The notes: generated by a model not told the origin, from the letters alone. Shown: positions 1 to 12,406, numbered from the stretch's first letter. The stretch is DNA of 64,000 nt from Berberis thunbergii (GCA_003290165.1 QNQO01008303.1:248001-312000); one strand, 5' to 3'. Numbers and translations: made by a program.

Positions 1-5
1 TAGTG

Positions 6-670
6 GTAAGTTGATAAGTGCTTTTTCCATCCTTTATTTCTAGTTGATGATTGATTTGTTGATGTTTTGAGAGAGAAGGAATGGATGGGTAGGTGATTTA
101 TGTGGTGAATTGACTTTCTTCTTTCATTCATGTTGTTAAAATTAGAGGAAAGAAGAAATAGAAGATAGAGGAGAGGTGGGTTACCTGTGACTCAGGGAGC
201 TCAGATGGTGTTAAGCTGAAAAGGTTTCATCTTTTAAGGGTTAGCCTTGTGATTCTTGAGAAATTTTTTACCTTTCCTAGGTTCTTTCTCATGATCTCCT
301 TTGGTCCTTCTCTTTCTTGTGTTTAGAGATAAGGGGTTGATCTCACTTATTGTTTTATGTAAAAGGGGTTTGGTGGATTGAAGTAATTTAGAGGTCCTCA
401 TCTTTCAATTGTTGCTTTCTTAATATAGTTACTTAGTTGCTTTCATGAGGAGGAAGGGCCATAAAGGGGGAAGGGTTTGCTAAGGGCAGGTCTAGCTAAA
501 AGAGAGATCAGAGCTCAAAGTAGATCCATTTACTTCACTAGATCTGACATCCCATTTACTTTGTACTCTACAACCCTTGGTCATTCTCTGGGTTTCATCA
601 ACCCCTTTTTGCTTGCATAACTTTTTGAGCCAGATTTGAATCTTATTTTGATTGATTCTTATTGTTATAG
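6..670 (+). other. Probable intron in the 5' leader of the PP2C gene
   Basis: A strong donor (TAGTG/GTAAGT) lies at positions 1-11 and an acceptor (TTGTTATAG/GT) ends at 670, followed by about 167 bases of leader before the start codon at 838. Leader introns are common in this phosphatase family. The segment has no long reading frame. This is inference from splice-site appearance only. Confidence 0.4.
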
Positions 671-837
671 GTTTGGGGATCTCAGATATTTGGTTATGGG
701 AAATAGTTTAGGGGGTTGCCATAATTCACTTGTCTCCAATTTGGAATGCAATAGTTGACAAATGGTAGCTTGTATGATTTGGGAGAGTATACAAGGTTGT
801 TGTTACTACTACTGCTACCATTCGGATAAGGGAATTG

Positions 838-3800
838 ATGGAGGAAATGTCTCCAGCAGTAGCTGTACCATTTAGGCTAGGTAATTCAATCTGTGATAAA
901 TCTTCAATAGCGTCTCACATGGAAATCACAAGACTAAAGTTGATAACAGACAATGCAACCTTGTTGTCCGAATCCACGGGTGAACTGCCTCCTGAAAATG
1001 ATACTGGTAAGGTTCAAGATTGCAGCTGTAGTAATCTAGAAAGTGAAGTGGATGTAGTGCCCATGTCGATACCAGAAGATGTTAAGGGTGGAGCAGGAGG
1101 AGGACAAAGAGTAGCAGTGATGGATCAGATTATTCCTGATAGTCAAATTGGTTGGGTGGCTAGTGATGCATTGATTCATGAAATTGAGGAAGATGATAAC
1201 TTATCTGTGGGGGGTGATCTAGTACTTGATGGCGATGCTACATATTCCCTTTCTGTAGTTAGTGATGTCGGTAGCATGCCCACTGAAGAATTATTAAGTT
1301 CGGAGAGGACTTCTGGTATGGCTACTTCTAGTGCCATGCATATTGAGAAGAGCAGTGAGCACCCTCAAGTCATTTCAAAGGCCACTGCTTCAGGAGAACC
1401 AAGTTTTCAGAAAGAAGCTGAGAGAGATCTAGTTCCTGTTGTGGCGAGGGCTCATGAGGTGATGACAGGTGATGGGTCTGATTGTAAAGAATCAAAGGTG
1501 TCTCTTGTGTCAACTCAAGATCAGAGAATGCTTGGCAGTCGAGGAGAGTTGGACTGTCTACCCCTTTGGGGATCTATATCCATTTGTGGAAGGAGACCAG
1601 AGATGGAAGATGCTGTTGCAGCTCTTCCTCGTTTTACAAAGATTCCCCTTCAACTGCTAATCAGTGATGATTTAATCAATGGCATGAAGCAAAGTGTGAC
1701 TCACACAACAGCTCATCTTTTTGGAGTCTATGATGGCCATGGAGGTTCTCAGGTACCCCTAGTTCCCTTAGTTATTTAATGGTTTTGAAAAACACATATT
1801 AGGGTCTATGAATATGATTTCATTTTCTCCCTGCAGGTTGCGAATTATTGTCGAGACCGTGTCCATTCAGCTCTGATTGAGGAGATAGAAATTGCAAAAG
1901 AAGTGCTGAGCAGTGGGAGGATCAAGGACAATTGGCATATGCTATGGGAAAAAGCCTTCACAAATTGTTTTATGAAAGTTGATGCAGAAATTAGTGGCAC
2001 AGTGGACAGATCAACTGTCGATGGGATCCCTGTAGTTGTTGCTCCTGAAACTGTTGGTTCTACTGCGGTTGTTGCTTTAATTTGTTCCTCTCACATTGTA
2101 GTTGGAAATTGTGGTGATTCAAGAGCAGTTTTATGTCGAGGGAAAGAACCTATGCCATTGTCAGTAGATCATAAAGTAAGATATGTTTGTTCTCTGAATT
2201 ATTATAATCTTCAATTAAACCCCTTGCTCTTTGGAAACTGATTGCATTCGTTTTATACAGCCTAGTCGAGAAGATGAATATGCAAGAATAGAAGCTGCAG
2301 GAGGCAAGGTCATTCAGTGGAATGGACACCGTGTATTTGGCGTACTTGCAATGTCAAGGTCCATAGGTATGTGCAATTTTAACCTTCAATTTGTTTCCAA
2401 TGTCCTTCATGGAAAATTCTAGTTTTACTCTCCAGTATGTTGTATAGTTGACACCATTTCTAAATTCTGATTTCTAGTAATCCAATTGTTGATGTATAAT
2501 CACACTTGAAACTTTAGGCAGTGTGTGACATGGACCACATGGTTATGCTCTGTCCAACACCACTGAAATCATGTACCCTATACACCAAAATATGCAAAGG
2601 GGTTGTTTCCCTTGTTATACATCTGTATGCTCTAGAATCCAGATAGGCCAACGCATATGCAGAGTTTATTACCCATGTTGACAAAACTTTTAACCTGCAT
2701 ACAATGCATGTTTCTGTATTCTGAGTTTGTCTCTACTTCCTGGTCTTAGTTTTTCTTTCTAGTCCCATCAGTGGCATCATATTAGTGGTATCAGAAATGA
2801 CAGCCTTAATGTAGGTTTACTAACTATGATGATTATCTCTGCCAAAAGCTGCTCAATTTCTATACCTTTGCCTGTAACAGAGATTGAACCAAGTCAATGC
2901 TGCAACTGGACAATCTTGTTAATGTTAAGTTGTCCTGTAAAGATCTACATGATATTTATGTGGGAACTGTATACTATTATATGAACAATTGCTAAGGTAA
3001 CTACCAAGGGGGATTATTACTGGGGTCGACAAGACTGCCGGGTAGCCTGGAAAGGTGTGGTGTCCCAAGGGTTATGTGGGGGGTACCATATCGCTGAATG
3101 GGAACTGACTTTTCGGCAGACAGCAAAGTGGATTTTTAGCCGTATTAGAAGTCTAAAAGGGGCTCAAACTGCAGCTCCTCCATTCATGGTGGAAGGGATT
3201 GGAGCAAGGTTGAAGAAAGGAGTAATTTTGGCAATTTACTAATATGGAGAATTTGATAGGAAAATGGTGGACAAAGGGAGTGGTTTACAGGTTCTGTAGA
3301 TTTGGATAGTATTTTGGTATTTCAGTTAGTTACACTCACTTAGAGAGTTCATCAAGGATTCTTTTGATTCTCTAGAATAGGAATTTAGTAACCAGTGCCA
3401 CTTTCTAGTAAACTTTTTTTTTTTTTTTTGGGAAAGCGAGTGGAGTTATTTAGGATCCCCAAACCTGAAAAATAAATTGGAGTTACATTTCCCTGATTTA
3501 TCTTCATGTACAATATCTTTCAAGTCTTGAGCAAATGAACTCAGAGTAATTTCCACAAAGGTCGAGCTTGGGTTTAGACTTGCAAGTCTGTCCGCAACCC
3601 TGTTAGCTTCTCTGTACTCGTGTCTTATTGTATATTCTTCCAGTATATCTAGTAAACTTCACATTCATTTGATTTACAATTGTCAAAGTACATATCTATA
3701 GCAGGTGCTAAACATGGGCTTGATCAATTTGGATGAGATCATGAACCCGGACAAATAGTTTACGGTGCAGTTGTACCCATTGATACCCATGAATATATGT

Positions 3801-6800
3801 TGTAATCGCACACCTCTTCTTCCTGCTATATGAATAGGTTTCCCTCTCTACAAGTTCAAGCTTTCAAGTTTCGAGCTTTTAGAGAGAATGAAAATAAGCC
3901 ATGATCTTATTTTTTTCAATAATTAGGTTGGACCCAACTTGTTAGGATCGTAAGCCTTTTTTTGGCGGAGTTAAAATTAATTGAAACTGTCAATCGATAC
4001 CTTCCTACTTAAGTACTTTCATGGAGATGTAGGTTTTTAGTTCAAGGGAAATGGATCGATCGAGAGCTTGGATCCAAGTCATTTCATTCATACTCTTTGA
4101 TGGATGGATGGATGGGAAGAATCTTGTTGGAGGTCAACCAAAGGGTGCGGGCTTGGGACAAGGAGATGGCTAGGTTGATATCTACGCCCTAGCATCGGAA
4201 GAGATAAGCTAAGGGCAATGAGCAAAAACTATTCAATTCTTTGTGAAACTAAGGAGAGCAGCCAGCCCTTTTTTTATTATATTAATTATTAGCGGGTGGG
4301 TTAAATTTTTTTCTCAAGTAGATGAGATTAGAGATGAAAATGATGCTAGCATTAGCAGAAGATCATCGCTCATACTTTCAATAAATTGGTTTAGCGGTGT
4401 TTGACCCCAAAATTTGTGGCAACATCTACTATGGCAATGTCCACCTCAAACAATTGAGTTGAAAAGGTCTCAATGCTAGAAAAGGTCTCAATGCTAGAAG
4501 AGTTGCGTGTAAGTGCATGCTATTCACTTCAAGGTTGCCTAAGCACTGTAGGATCAATTTAGTGCAACCATCACGTCATCTTGGGCCAAGTGTCTTTCAA
4601 CTAGCCATCTTATCGGGATTTGTGGGCCACAAGTGTTGATTGTGATGTCACTACCCTTCCTTATGAGTGCAATAGCTACAATGAGTCTTACTTTGCCCTC
4701 ATTGCAAGAACGGATCCGATGTGGGAGCATGATTTTGTAATGTCGGACATCACAACCTCCATGAATTTTGCTTCCTTCTTACACATTTTTTGCCTTAGGA
4801 AAGGTTAGTACATGTCTAAGCAGAGATATGGATTGGAAACTGCCAGGTCTCATCTTGAGATAGCTCACTTGAGCAAGAAGGATGGATTTATCAGGAAGCA
4901 AATTTGAAAACGGAGAGAAGGAAAACAAGAATCATAGATAGGCTTCTCCTCCTAGCCTCCAAGGGCTTCCCTCCACCCTCACATTGAAGGAGCAGTATAA
5001 TCCATTGTCTAATCTAAATTCTGAATTCACAAATATCCAGAAGTTGCATTGCTCTGATCTATCGAAGGATATTGAACACGCCTAGTTCAACCAGAAGCTA
5101 ATGTACATCGTGTCATAATTTTCTTTGGTTAGTTTATTTCCTAAGGACTTAAGCATTTCTGTTAGCCATTGAAACAATAACATACAAGGTATTGTAATTG
5201 TGAATAATGTCATATATATGAATAGTTCCGTATTGTATGAACAATAAACAGTACAATATTGTATAAACTGTAACAATACCGTATGAATAGTACCTTCGTT
5301 ATGTGAACAATACCTTGCAGAGAAGAGAACCTTGCTTTGATATCAGTTGTTGGTGGAAATGGCCACTTATGGTGGCTTTCAAACACTCAGAGATGAATAA
5401 AACTTCAAAATAGAAACTCACCTTCAATTCAAACTCAATACAATGAGAAAAAGAACAAACTCTAAATCATTCTTTCTACTCTCTGGTTTTTTTCTTTATT
5501 TTTCACACTTAGAACCCTCAAATGAGCTGCCTATTTATAAGTAAATGGTAGTACACAAATTCTACAAAGATAGCTAGAATTTTCTACATTGGTGGGTGGA
5601 ATTTTTTCCAATGGTTGGTGAAGACCATCTAGAAACCCCTTGATTAAGTTTATTCCAGCAAATCCCCCCTTAAACTTAATCAAGGGATATCATTTTGAGC
5701 ATGGACTTCAGTTTGGTAAATGATTCACCCTTCAGTGGCTACTTGGTCATTGGTCTTGCAGGATATCAGTTCAACTTCTTTGCTTCTTTCATGATACACG
5801 AGGTTTTTCGCCAATGCAATTGCTGACCAATTATCAACATGAATCCTTACTGGAATAAACTTAATCAAAGGGTTTCTAGATGGTCTTCACCAACCATTGG
5901 AGAAAATTTCACCCACTAATGTAAAAAATTTGAGCCATCTTTGTAGAATTTGTGTATTGCCATTTACTTATAAATAGGCAGCTCATTTGTGGGTTCTAAG
6001 TGTGGAAAATAGAGAAACCAGATAGTAGAAAGGGTGATTTAGAGTTTGTTCTTCTTCTCATTGTTTTGAGTTTGAATTAAATGTGAGTTTCTATTTTGAA
6101 GTTTGATTCATCTTTGAGTGTTTTGAAGCTACCATAAGTGGCCATTTCCACCAACAACTGATATCAGAGCAAAGTTCTCTTATCAGCAAGGTATTGTTCA
6201 TACGGCACCGTTACTGTTTATACAGTATTGGATTGTTTACTATTCATACAATACGGAACACATATATGGTATTGTTCATGATTACAGTACCTTATATGTT
6301 AGTGTTCCAATGGCTAACGGAAATGCTCAAGTCCTTATCCCGAAGCTGACCAAAGAAAATTATGACAATTGGTGTTTCCAATTGAAGGCATTACTTGGCG
6401 TACAAGAGTGTCTAGAACTCGTGGAAAATAAGAGAGAAACCAGAGAGTAGAAAAAATGATTTGAGAGCTTGTTCTTCTTCTCATTGTATTGAGTTTGAAT
6501 TGAATGTGAGTTTCAATTTTGAAGTTTAATTTTCTCTCTGAGTGTTTGAAAGCTACCATAAGTGGCCCTTTCCACCAACAATAACTCCCAGCTTGTAGTC
6601 TTACTTAATGATATATTACCCGCGTGCTATTAAAAGATGACACTTGTACGGTTTTAATGTTAAGTTGTATACATTGTTGCTCTAGCTAGAGAAACCTTGT
6701 CTGGTTGTTTACTGAGAAATTTGTTTTGGGTTGCCAAATGCTTATTGTTTTGATTTGGTCTTTGTGGTTGTGGGTCAATCTTCAAAGATATCACACTTTT

Positions 6801-8695
6801 TCTATGCAAAATGAAATTTTATGTAGGAAATAGTTTGTCTTGATGGGATTCCTCACAGCACTTCATTACATCTGATGATGTAAAGTTCATGAGCTACTTT
6901 GGAAGCCTCTGAAGGGCACTTGTCATTTTTTTCCATCCCTTTTTTAAGCCTTACAATGTTTCACCCCTGATAGGGCCACCAGGATAAGATCGTCATTGCG
7001 GCATTTAATATGTTGATCTCGAGACTAGCACCTTTCTATTGTTTCCTTTTCAAATTGTACATGGATTTCTCCTTTTGCACCTTTGTGTTTGACCACATTA
7101 CCACCTGACCACTTTGTTGTACTGCCACTGATTTTGTTTATGAGATTATCTAAATTCACGCTGATGTTTATCAGTCTGTTATGTCTTTACAAGGCTCACT
7201 TGGATCCTCGATTTTTCTAGTGGATCCTCAAGATGTAGCGATGTTTTAGTCCAGCATATGAACTCCAGATTGTCTCTTCTCATATGGGTACAAATATGAA
7301 CATATGACAAGTTTTAAAAATCTTGGATGCAGATATGGATACACCATAGTATACACTATTATCTGAAAAAAAAAAAAGGAAAAAAAAAGCCTGTTAACAC
7401 CATTTCTATCAATTTCTATTGAAAAACAGAGTAGTAGTTAATAAGAAGGAAGTATGTTAATTGCATTATGTGATGCAAGTGTTATTGTATCCATGAAGTA
7501 TCCAGATGTCATTATTGTGTCTAGCACTATACTTTAGGCAAATTAAAGTATCTGGGTATTGTGGTATTATCTTGATGACAAATGCTTATGAATTTGAACT
7601 TTATGTAGCAATGCAATGAGACCAGACCATTACTTCAGTTAGGAATTAATGACTGGGTGATTGCCTTATACCTAACTTTAGGAAAAGAGAAGTGGTAGTG
7701 ATTGACTTACAAGTTGATTTAGTTATTAATTCTAGATACCCGCTTAACTCCACAGCTTTGCTAGCTAAGACGCTTTTTATTTTTCTTCTTTCTTTTGTCT
7801 TCATCATATCACTATTGCCATCATAAATGGAGAAGCACACATGAAACCTTTACTCCCCTTCATATTAAACTAACAGAGTGACCTACTTTTTTCTATGATA
7901 TTGTATTTGTTCTGCAACCTGTACTATGTCCTTTGATCAATGTGTTAAAACAGTTTTGTTACAAAAATCTTTTGCATCCCTTTCCTGGGTATCATCAACT
8001 ATGACTTTTCACACTCACAAAGGAGGTGAACACTTCCTGCTATTCAAGTATCAGAAGCCCTTTTAAGAGTTTTAAGAGACTAAAGGACATTTTCATTTAC
8101 ATAAAGATATTTACGACAATGTATTAAAGACCCTATGTCAGTACAATACAATTACATTTCTACAGTTATCCTTGTATGTACTATTTTTTTCCCCATTGTG
8201 TATGGAATTCGTTAAAAAAATGCTGAAGATTGGCTACAACTCCAAATGAGCATGTACGTTGCAAATAAAACCGAAAGTCTTCAAGCTATGGTCATTCTGA
8301 TACTTTTAAGAAGATAATTTGTAGTTGGAAGCTTATGTTATTGCATTCTTTTGTACACAGGTGATAGATATTTGAAGCCGTGGATCATTCCAGATCCAGA
8401 AGTCACATTTGTTCCTCGAGTGAAAGAGGATGAATGCCTTATTCTAGCCAGTGATGGGTTATGGGATGTCATGACAAATGAAGAGGTTTGTGATGTGGCC
8501 CGAAGGAGGATACTACTCTGGCACAAAAAGAACGGCGTGGTACCTCATGCAGAAAGAGGTGAAGGAGTTGACCCTGCTGCTCAAGCAGCCGCTGAGTGCC
8601 TTTCGAAGCTTGCTCTCCAAAAGGGAAGCAAGGATAACATCTCTGTGATTGTTGTGGACCTAAAAGCACAAAGGAAATTCAAGACAAAAACTTGA
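838..8695 (+). CDS. HAB1: Clade A protein phosphatase 2C, HAB1/HAB2-like
   Basis: Mg/Mn-dependent Ser/Thr phosphatase of the clade that represses SnRK2 kinases and is inhibited by PYR/PYL receptors bound to abscisic acid. Coding exons are 838-1752, 1837-2175, 2261-2366 and 8361-8695; all junctions are GT-AG and phases match, giving 564 residues. The first ATG after the leader is at 838; the next Met codon is three codons later. The N-terminal ~240 residues are acidic and low in conservation. The catalytic domain shows GRRPEMED (251-258), DGHGG (299-303), GDSRA in exon 2, SRSIGD ending at 455, ASDGLWD (483-489) and the C-terminal KDN. The Trp that locks onto ABA-bound receptors in HAB1 appears as W438 in QWNGHRVFG. 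Intron 3 is unusually long (2367-8360) and full of transposon debris. It lies convergent to the proline-rich gene. HAB1 versus HAB2 cannot be settled here. Confidence 0.95.
3404..3659 (-). mobile_element. 5'-truncated LINE insertion with 12-bp target duplication
   Basis: The same 12 bases, TCTAGTAAACTT, occur at 3404-3415 and 3648-3659. Between them, on the minus strand, lie about 60 codons resembling the C-terminal RNase H-like domain of plant LINEs (motif [13 protein letters not shown]), a stop codon, a short tail and then a poly(A) run, seen on the plus strand as T at about 3414-3430. This is the layout of target-primed reverse transcription with heavy 5' truncation. It sits in intron 3 of the PP2C gene. 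Confidence 0.8.
5085..5660 (-). mobile_element. Copia LTR, primer site and gag start (minus arm of an inverted pair)
   Basis: On the minus strand an LTR of about 313 bp (5660 down to 5348, starting TGCTGG, ending CCACCAACA) is followed by a TGATATCA primer-binding-like site and a leader rich in TATTGTTCATAC repeats. After that come the first codons of a gag protein, beginning MAN and containing TKENYD. Reading is interrupted, so it is a remnant. Confidence 0.75.
5661..5850 (-). pseudogene. Copia RNase H end fragment and polypurine tract
   Basis: On the minus strand this 190-bp spacer encodes a short stretch resembling the RNase H end of Copia pol ([11 protein letters not shown] followed by VYHERSK), then stops. 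A purine-rich tract (AAGGGGGGA) directly precedes the LTR start at 5660, as expected for a polypurine tract. It separates the two inverted arms. Confidence 0.6.
5851..6420 (+). mobile_element. Copia LTR, primer site and gag start (plus arm of an inverted pair)
   Basis: Mirror copy of the minus arm: an LTR (about 5851-6156, ending CCACCAACA), TGATATCAGAGC at 6159-6170 (like the initiator-Met tRNA primer site), a leader, then gag from ATG 6310, which shows [11 protein letters not shown] and LLGVQE. The gag frame runs into another LTR piece after about 37 codons. Confidence 0.75.
6421..6580 (+). mobile_element. Third partial Copia LTR copy
   Basis: The 3' half of the same LTR (AGAGAAACCAGAGAGTAGAA through TTTCCACCAACA) is fused directly to the gag fragment, so most of the internal region of this element has been deleted. 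It has the same orientation as the plus arm. Confidence 0.7.
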
Positions 8696-10019
8696 TAGTA
8701 AGGCCACCCCACTTCAGTGGTGAATCTTTAGTTGTACGATATGGAACTTTATCATTCAATATGATTACTGCAATTAATACGTCGCTTAGTCCATCTGTTT
8801 TTCACCTGGAATTTGGCTAATATAAGTGAAAATACAGTCTGTACTATAGAATGTGCTCTGTGCTTTGAACACCTTATTTTGTTTTAGATCTCTCATACAA
8901 CATACCCAGTACTGGCTATGTAAATTTAAACTGTTGTAGGGCCACTAGGTATGGGAGAGTTTTAAGTACTTTCCACTGACATTGAAATTCTGGTTGATTG
9001 TATTTGTTTCAACCTTTGAGTTCAATACTCTGAGGTACTGCAATTTAAATTATACTTTTAGCATATGGTGTTGTACAAGACTTGAACTTATTGACACTAG
9101 GCGTTTGCGTGAGTGTGTTGTAATTCTTACACTATTTTTCCACCACATTTTTATCTCTTCCTTTCAGGTCTCCTCTCGTTCACTCCTTCATTTCCCCAGT
9201 TTGTATGGAATGAGATCCTTGCAACCAAATGTACCCTATCCAAGAGTAAGAAACCAAAGTGAACAGGTGAATTCGTTAGTTGAGATCACATGAGCTAACA
9301 AGAACTGATCAAACCATCATGGTCAGGTTGGTTCAATGCACCCACCAGCACAACCACAACCAGACCACATCAGAACAGACTGGTTCATCAGTTAAATAAA
9401 GCACCTGTGTTCTGTGCTGTGTTGTGCTGACATTGTCAAAGCAGAGGAGAGGTGTTGTGGGGTTGAAGAAAGACACCTCTATATACACCTAACCTAAACC
9501 AATCTTTCTCCTTTACAATAAAATATAAACTTTGTTCCCTACCAGTTTGCAAGAATGATATCACATGCCCACAAAGAGTAGTATTCAATCCATTTCAATT
9601 CAACTGCTAGTCAACCATACAACAAAATATACAACTATGCCTCTTTTTCTCACAAGCAAACACACTCATCACTCCTGATGCAGAGGATGGATCATGGTTT
9701 TACTATACTCTTTTCTGTCTGTCATTTCCATTTAAAAATCAAAATCAATTACCAAAAAATAAATAAATAAAAAATCTCAAAATTAGGTCCCCAAACACAT
9801 TTACATGCTGTAACAAATGGAAGTCGACGTGGATCTATCTGTGTGTAACATGATATTGACTGTGAAAGGATTGTGTATTTTTTGGCGGGTGAAAACTCCA
9901 TAGTTTACTTCAGGCTGAATCAACTTTGAAGGTTGATGTGGTACTTTATTTTCTTATGGTAGGAGATTTGAATCTTTACACTGTGCAATAGACAGTCAGG
10001 ACTATTTTTTTCGCGGGAT
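8696..10019. other. Convergent intergenic region, 3' ends of two genes
   Basis: The stretch between the PP2C stop codon and the stop codon of the facing minus-strand gene should hold both 3' untranslated regions. A 103-codon open frame at 8982-9293 has no recognisable motif and no plausible splice context. I see no RNA gene or repeat of note. Confidence 0.5.
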
Positions 10020-11909
10020 TTAGGTTGGGTTTTTGCTTGTGCTTGGTCTTAGACTAGATCCAGGTCTTGAGCCCATGTCTTGCTTGAGCTTGATGGAGTT
10101 GTTTTTCTCGAGCTTCAAACCAGCTCTGAATCTTGCAATGAAGGTTTCTGCTTTAGTGTTCACGTCTGGGCTAGAACAGAATGCCGATGTTCCTGCTAGT
10201 GCTTCTCCACCTTGATGATCACTTTGAAGTTGAGAGCTTGATGGTGTAACAGGAGAATCATTTGAATCCAAATCTGGAGACGTGCTACAAGAGCTCTGGG
10301 TGCTTCGTAGTCTAATGAAGTCACCTTGGACTACATATTTGAATTCTGGCATTTTGAAGGGTGGCGGTGGAGGTGGTGGTGGCATTGGTATCAACGGAGA
10401 CTGCCATCCACTGTTTAGACTCTCATCTTCATCCTCGTTGAAGCTGGTGTTTTTAGTGGGAAATGGCGGTCGATGTGGAGTTAGTGGCTTTCTTTTCTCT
10501 GGTACTACTGGTGCAGGTGGTGGTGGTGGTGGAGGAGGAGAAGGGACTGATGACTGTCTTATATGAATCGTCTTACGTTTAGATGAAGTAGATGCATGAG
10601 GTGGTGGGGGTGGTGGTGGTGGTGGAGGTGGGGATGTCATGAGAGATGACGAATGAATTCTTTTGTTCTTATTGCCTTTCTTGAATAATTGTTGAAAGAC
10701 CGAAACTGGTGGTGGTGGTGGAGGAAGAGGAGGTGGTGGTGGGGGTGTTGTTGATGCTCCTCCAGAGTTGTGTGATAGAGCTTGAAGTATATCATCATAA
10801 TTCTCCTTGCTTTTTTGTTGCTGCTGCTTCTTCTTCCTCTTTCTCTGATTGTAAAACGAAGCCAGAGTTGTTGCAATGTCCTTGGCTCCTCCTCCACTGC
10901 CTCTCCTCCTATGATCACTACTTTTGCTGCTGCTCTTATTCTCCACCAATCTACTAGTGCGCGGTGCTAGAGGAGGTGGTGGTGGTGGAGGAGGCTGTGT
11001 TACTAAAGACTCTTGCATTGGTTTTTCCAATCCAACTCTTGCATTAGTTATCCTCTTGACTCTCGGCTTGATCTCCTTTTGTAGCTGTTGTGGATGTGGA
11101 TGTGGAGGTGGCGGTGGCACTGGAGCTGAATGAATTGGTTTTAGTATTGGCTTTGGTATAGGAGATGAAGATGGTTCTGGCCAATTAGTACTTCTAGCAA
11201 CAAAAGTATCAACAGGTATAGTCTTAACGATACCCGAACCTTGAGCACCATCATAATCATCATGAACAGAAGGACTACGATCATGAACAGGAGGAGGACT
11301 AGTGGATCTGAATCTATATAAATCATTATCATCAGACGAGAATCGCCAATTATCATTTGGGTATGATGACCATAAGGACTCCTGTCTCAGATCTGGATAT
11401 GAACTACTATTCCTCATCGGTCTACCTATCATTCTGGTGTTTGAATCCACCAAATGACTACCTGACCACCTTAAATCCTCACTACTAGTCCTCTGATCAT
11501 ATTCCAGCTGCTGGCTCCCGCCGTTGTTGTAGCCAAACCAATGATCCTGTCGCTGGCTCAGTTGCTGGTGGAGTTGTTCCTCAGGTGCCCGCGGAATTAC
11601 ATTCCTAACAACATTCTCATCTTCCTCACCATTACCATTCCTCCTTGCAAGAATTCCGCAAAGAATTGCAAACAACACCAATACCAAATTTACATTATCC
11701 CAACTTTTCTTCACCAAGTTTGGTTTAACTATTTCTGAAGTAAATGAAACTATAGGATGTATCACAAATACCATTACTAGTAGTGCAATAAGTGGCAATA
11801 CTACAATCAAGAAACCTGAACTAAGAAACACATTCGACGAACCATTCCTGTGGCGAGCACTGCTGTTTTGCATCCAAAAAGGTGACGATGTTTCTCCATC
11901 TTCCTCCAT
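10020..11909 (-). CDS. Proline-rich membrane protein with C-terminal DUF761-like motif
   Basis: Single-exon gene of 629 residues, function unknown. Near the N-terminus two hydrophobic segments (about residues 31-54 and 72-91) look like membrane spans. The middle is low-complexity, with at least seven runs of six to twelve prolines separated by basic or serine-rich linkers, resembling formin FH1 or extensin-like tracts, but no FH2 domain follows. The C-terminus carries DVNTKAETFIARFRAGLKLE from residue 582, the pattern of the plant DUF761 motif. Plant proteins of this build are usually annotated as hydroxyproline-rich or DUF761 proteins. The start at 11909 is the first Met of the frame. It faces the PP2C gene. 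An extensin is less likely because classical SPPPP repeats and a signal peptide are missing. Confidence 0.85.
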   Translation of the reverse strand: MEEDGETSSPFWMQNSSARHRNGSSNVFLSSGFLIVVLPLIALLVMVFVIHPIVSFTSEIVKPNLVKKSWDNVNLVLVLFAILCGILARRNGNGEEDENVVRNVIPRAPEEQLHQQLSQRQDHWFGYNNGGSQQLEYDQRTSSEDLRWSGSHLVDSNTRMIGRPMRNSSSYPDLRQESLWSSYPNDNWRFSSDDNDLYRFRSTSPPPVHDRSPSVHDDYDGAQGSGIVKTIPVDTFVARSTNWPEPSSSPIPKPILKPIHSAPVPPPPPHPHPQQLQKEIKPRVKRITNARVGLEKPMQESLVTQPPPPPPPPLAPRTSRLVENKSSSKSSDHRRRGSGGGAKDIATTLASFYNQRKRKKKQQQQKSKENYDDILQALSHNSGGASTTPPPPPPLPPPPPPVSVFQQLFKKGNKNKRIHSSSLMTSPPPPPPPPPPPHASTSSKRKTIHIRQSSVPSPPPPPPPPAPVVPEKRKPLTPHRPPFPTKNTSFNEDEDESLNSGWQSPLIPMPPPPPPPPFKMPEFKYVVQGDFIRLRSTQSSCSTSPDLDSNDSPVTPSSSQLQSDHQGGEALAGTSAFCSSPDVNTKAETFIARFRAGLKLEKNNSIKLKQDMGSRPGSSLRPSTSKNPT

Positions 11910-12260
11910 GATCTCTGATCAGTTAAGCTTTTAATGTTTGGTACAAGTTTTAGAGAACAATATGAGATGTTTTTTCTTGTTTGCTTTTCTATAAAGGGTG
12001 ATGGAGTGTGGTAGAGAACTGAAGTTTTGATTAATTTATGTGTTAATTAAATGATGGTAGGTTGTAAGAGTGTGATGGCATCAATCATGGCAATGATTAA
12101 ATAATCATGTCAATACTAAACACGAAAAACAAAGTTTAAAAGTCATCTTTCTTCTATTCACTCGGTTTCTCCAATACGTCACTAAAACTTGTGACTCGGT
12201 TTAGTCAATAAAAAAAACAAAATAAATTATTGAAAAATTCTGGAGAGCGTGATCCCAGAA

Positions 12261-12395
12261 CACTGATTTATGCTCGAGAAAGTGGTTCACAAATGAACGG
12301 ACCAATTCTACCCCTCTCTAACTTCTCCAACCCATGAAGAGAATGGTAGAGTGGTCTAATCATGTATGGACCACTTTCTCAAACACAAATCAGTG
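12261..12395. repeat. Inverted-repeat element, 36-bp arms
   Basis: CACTGATTTATGCTCGAGAA at 12261 onward is matched in inverted orientation by the segment ending CACAAATCAGTG at 12395; the arms are about 36 bp with a few mismatches around a 63-bp loop. It is probably a small foldback MITE. I could not define a target duplication. Confidence 0.6.
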
Positions 12396-12406
12396 CTTTG
12401 AAAAAA

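Noticed and set aside
3057..3242. 61-codon frame in PP2C intron 3
   Set aside because: No motif and no splice context joining it to the phosphatase; the four-exon model is complete without it.
8982..9293. 103-codon open frame after the PP2C gene
   Set aside because: No recognisable domain, low-complexity hydrophobic composition and a position in the expected 3' region; treated as chance.
10282..11133. Plus-strand frames over the proline-rich gene
   Set aside because: Antisense shadows of the polyproline codons (glycine and valine runs).
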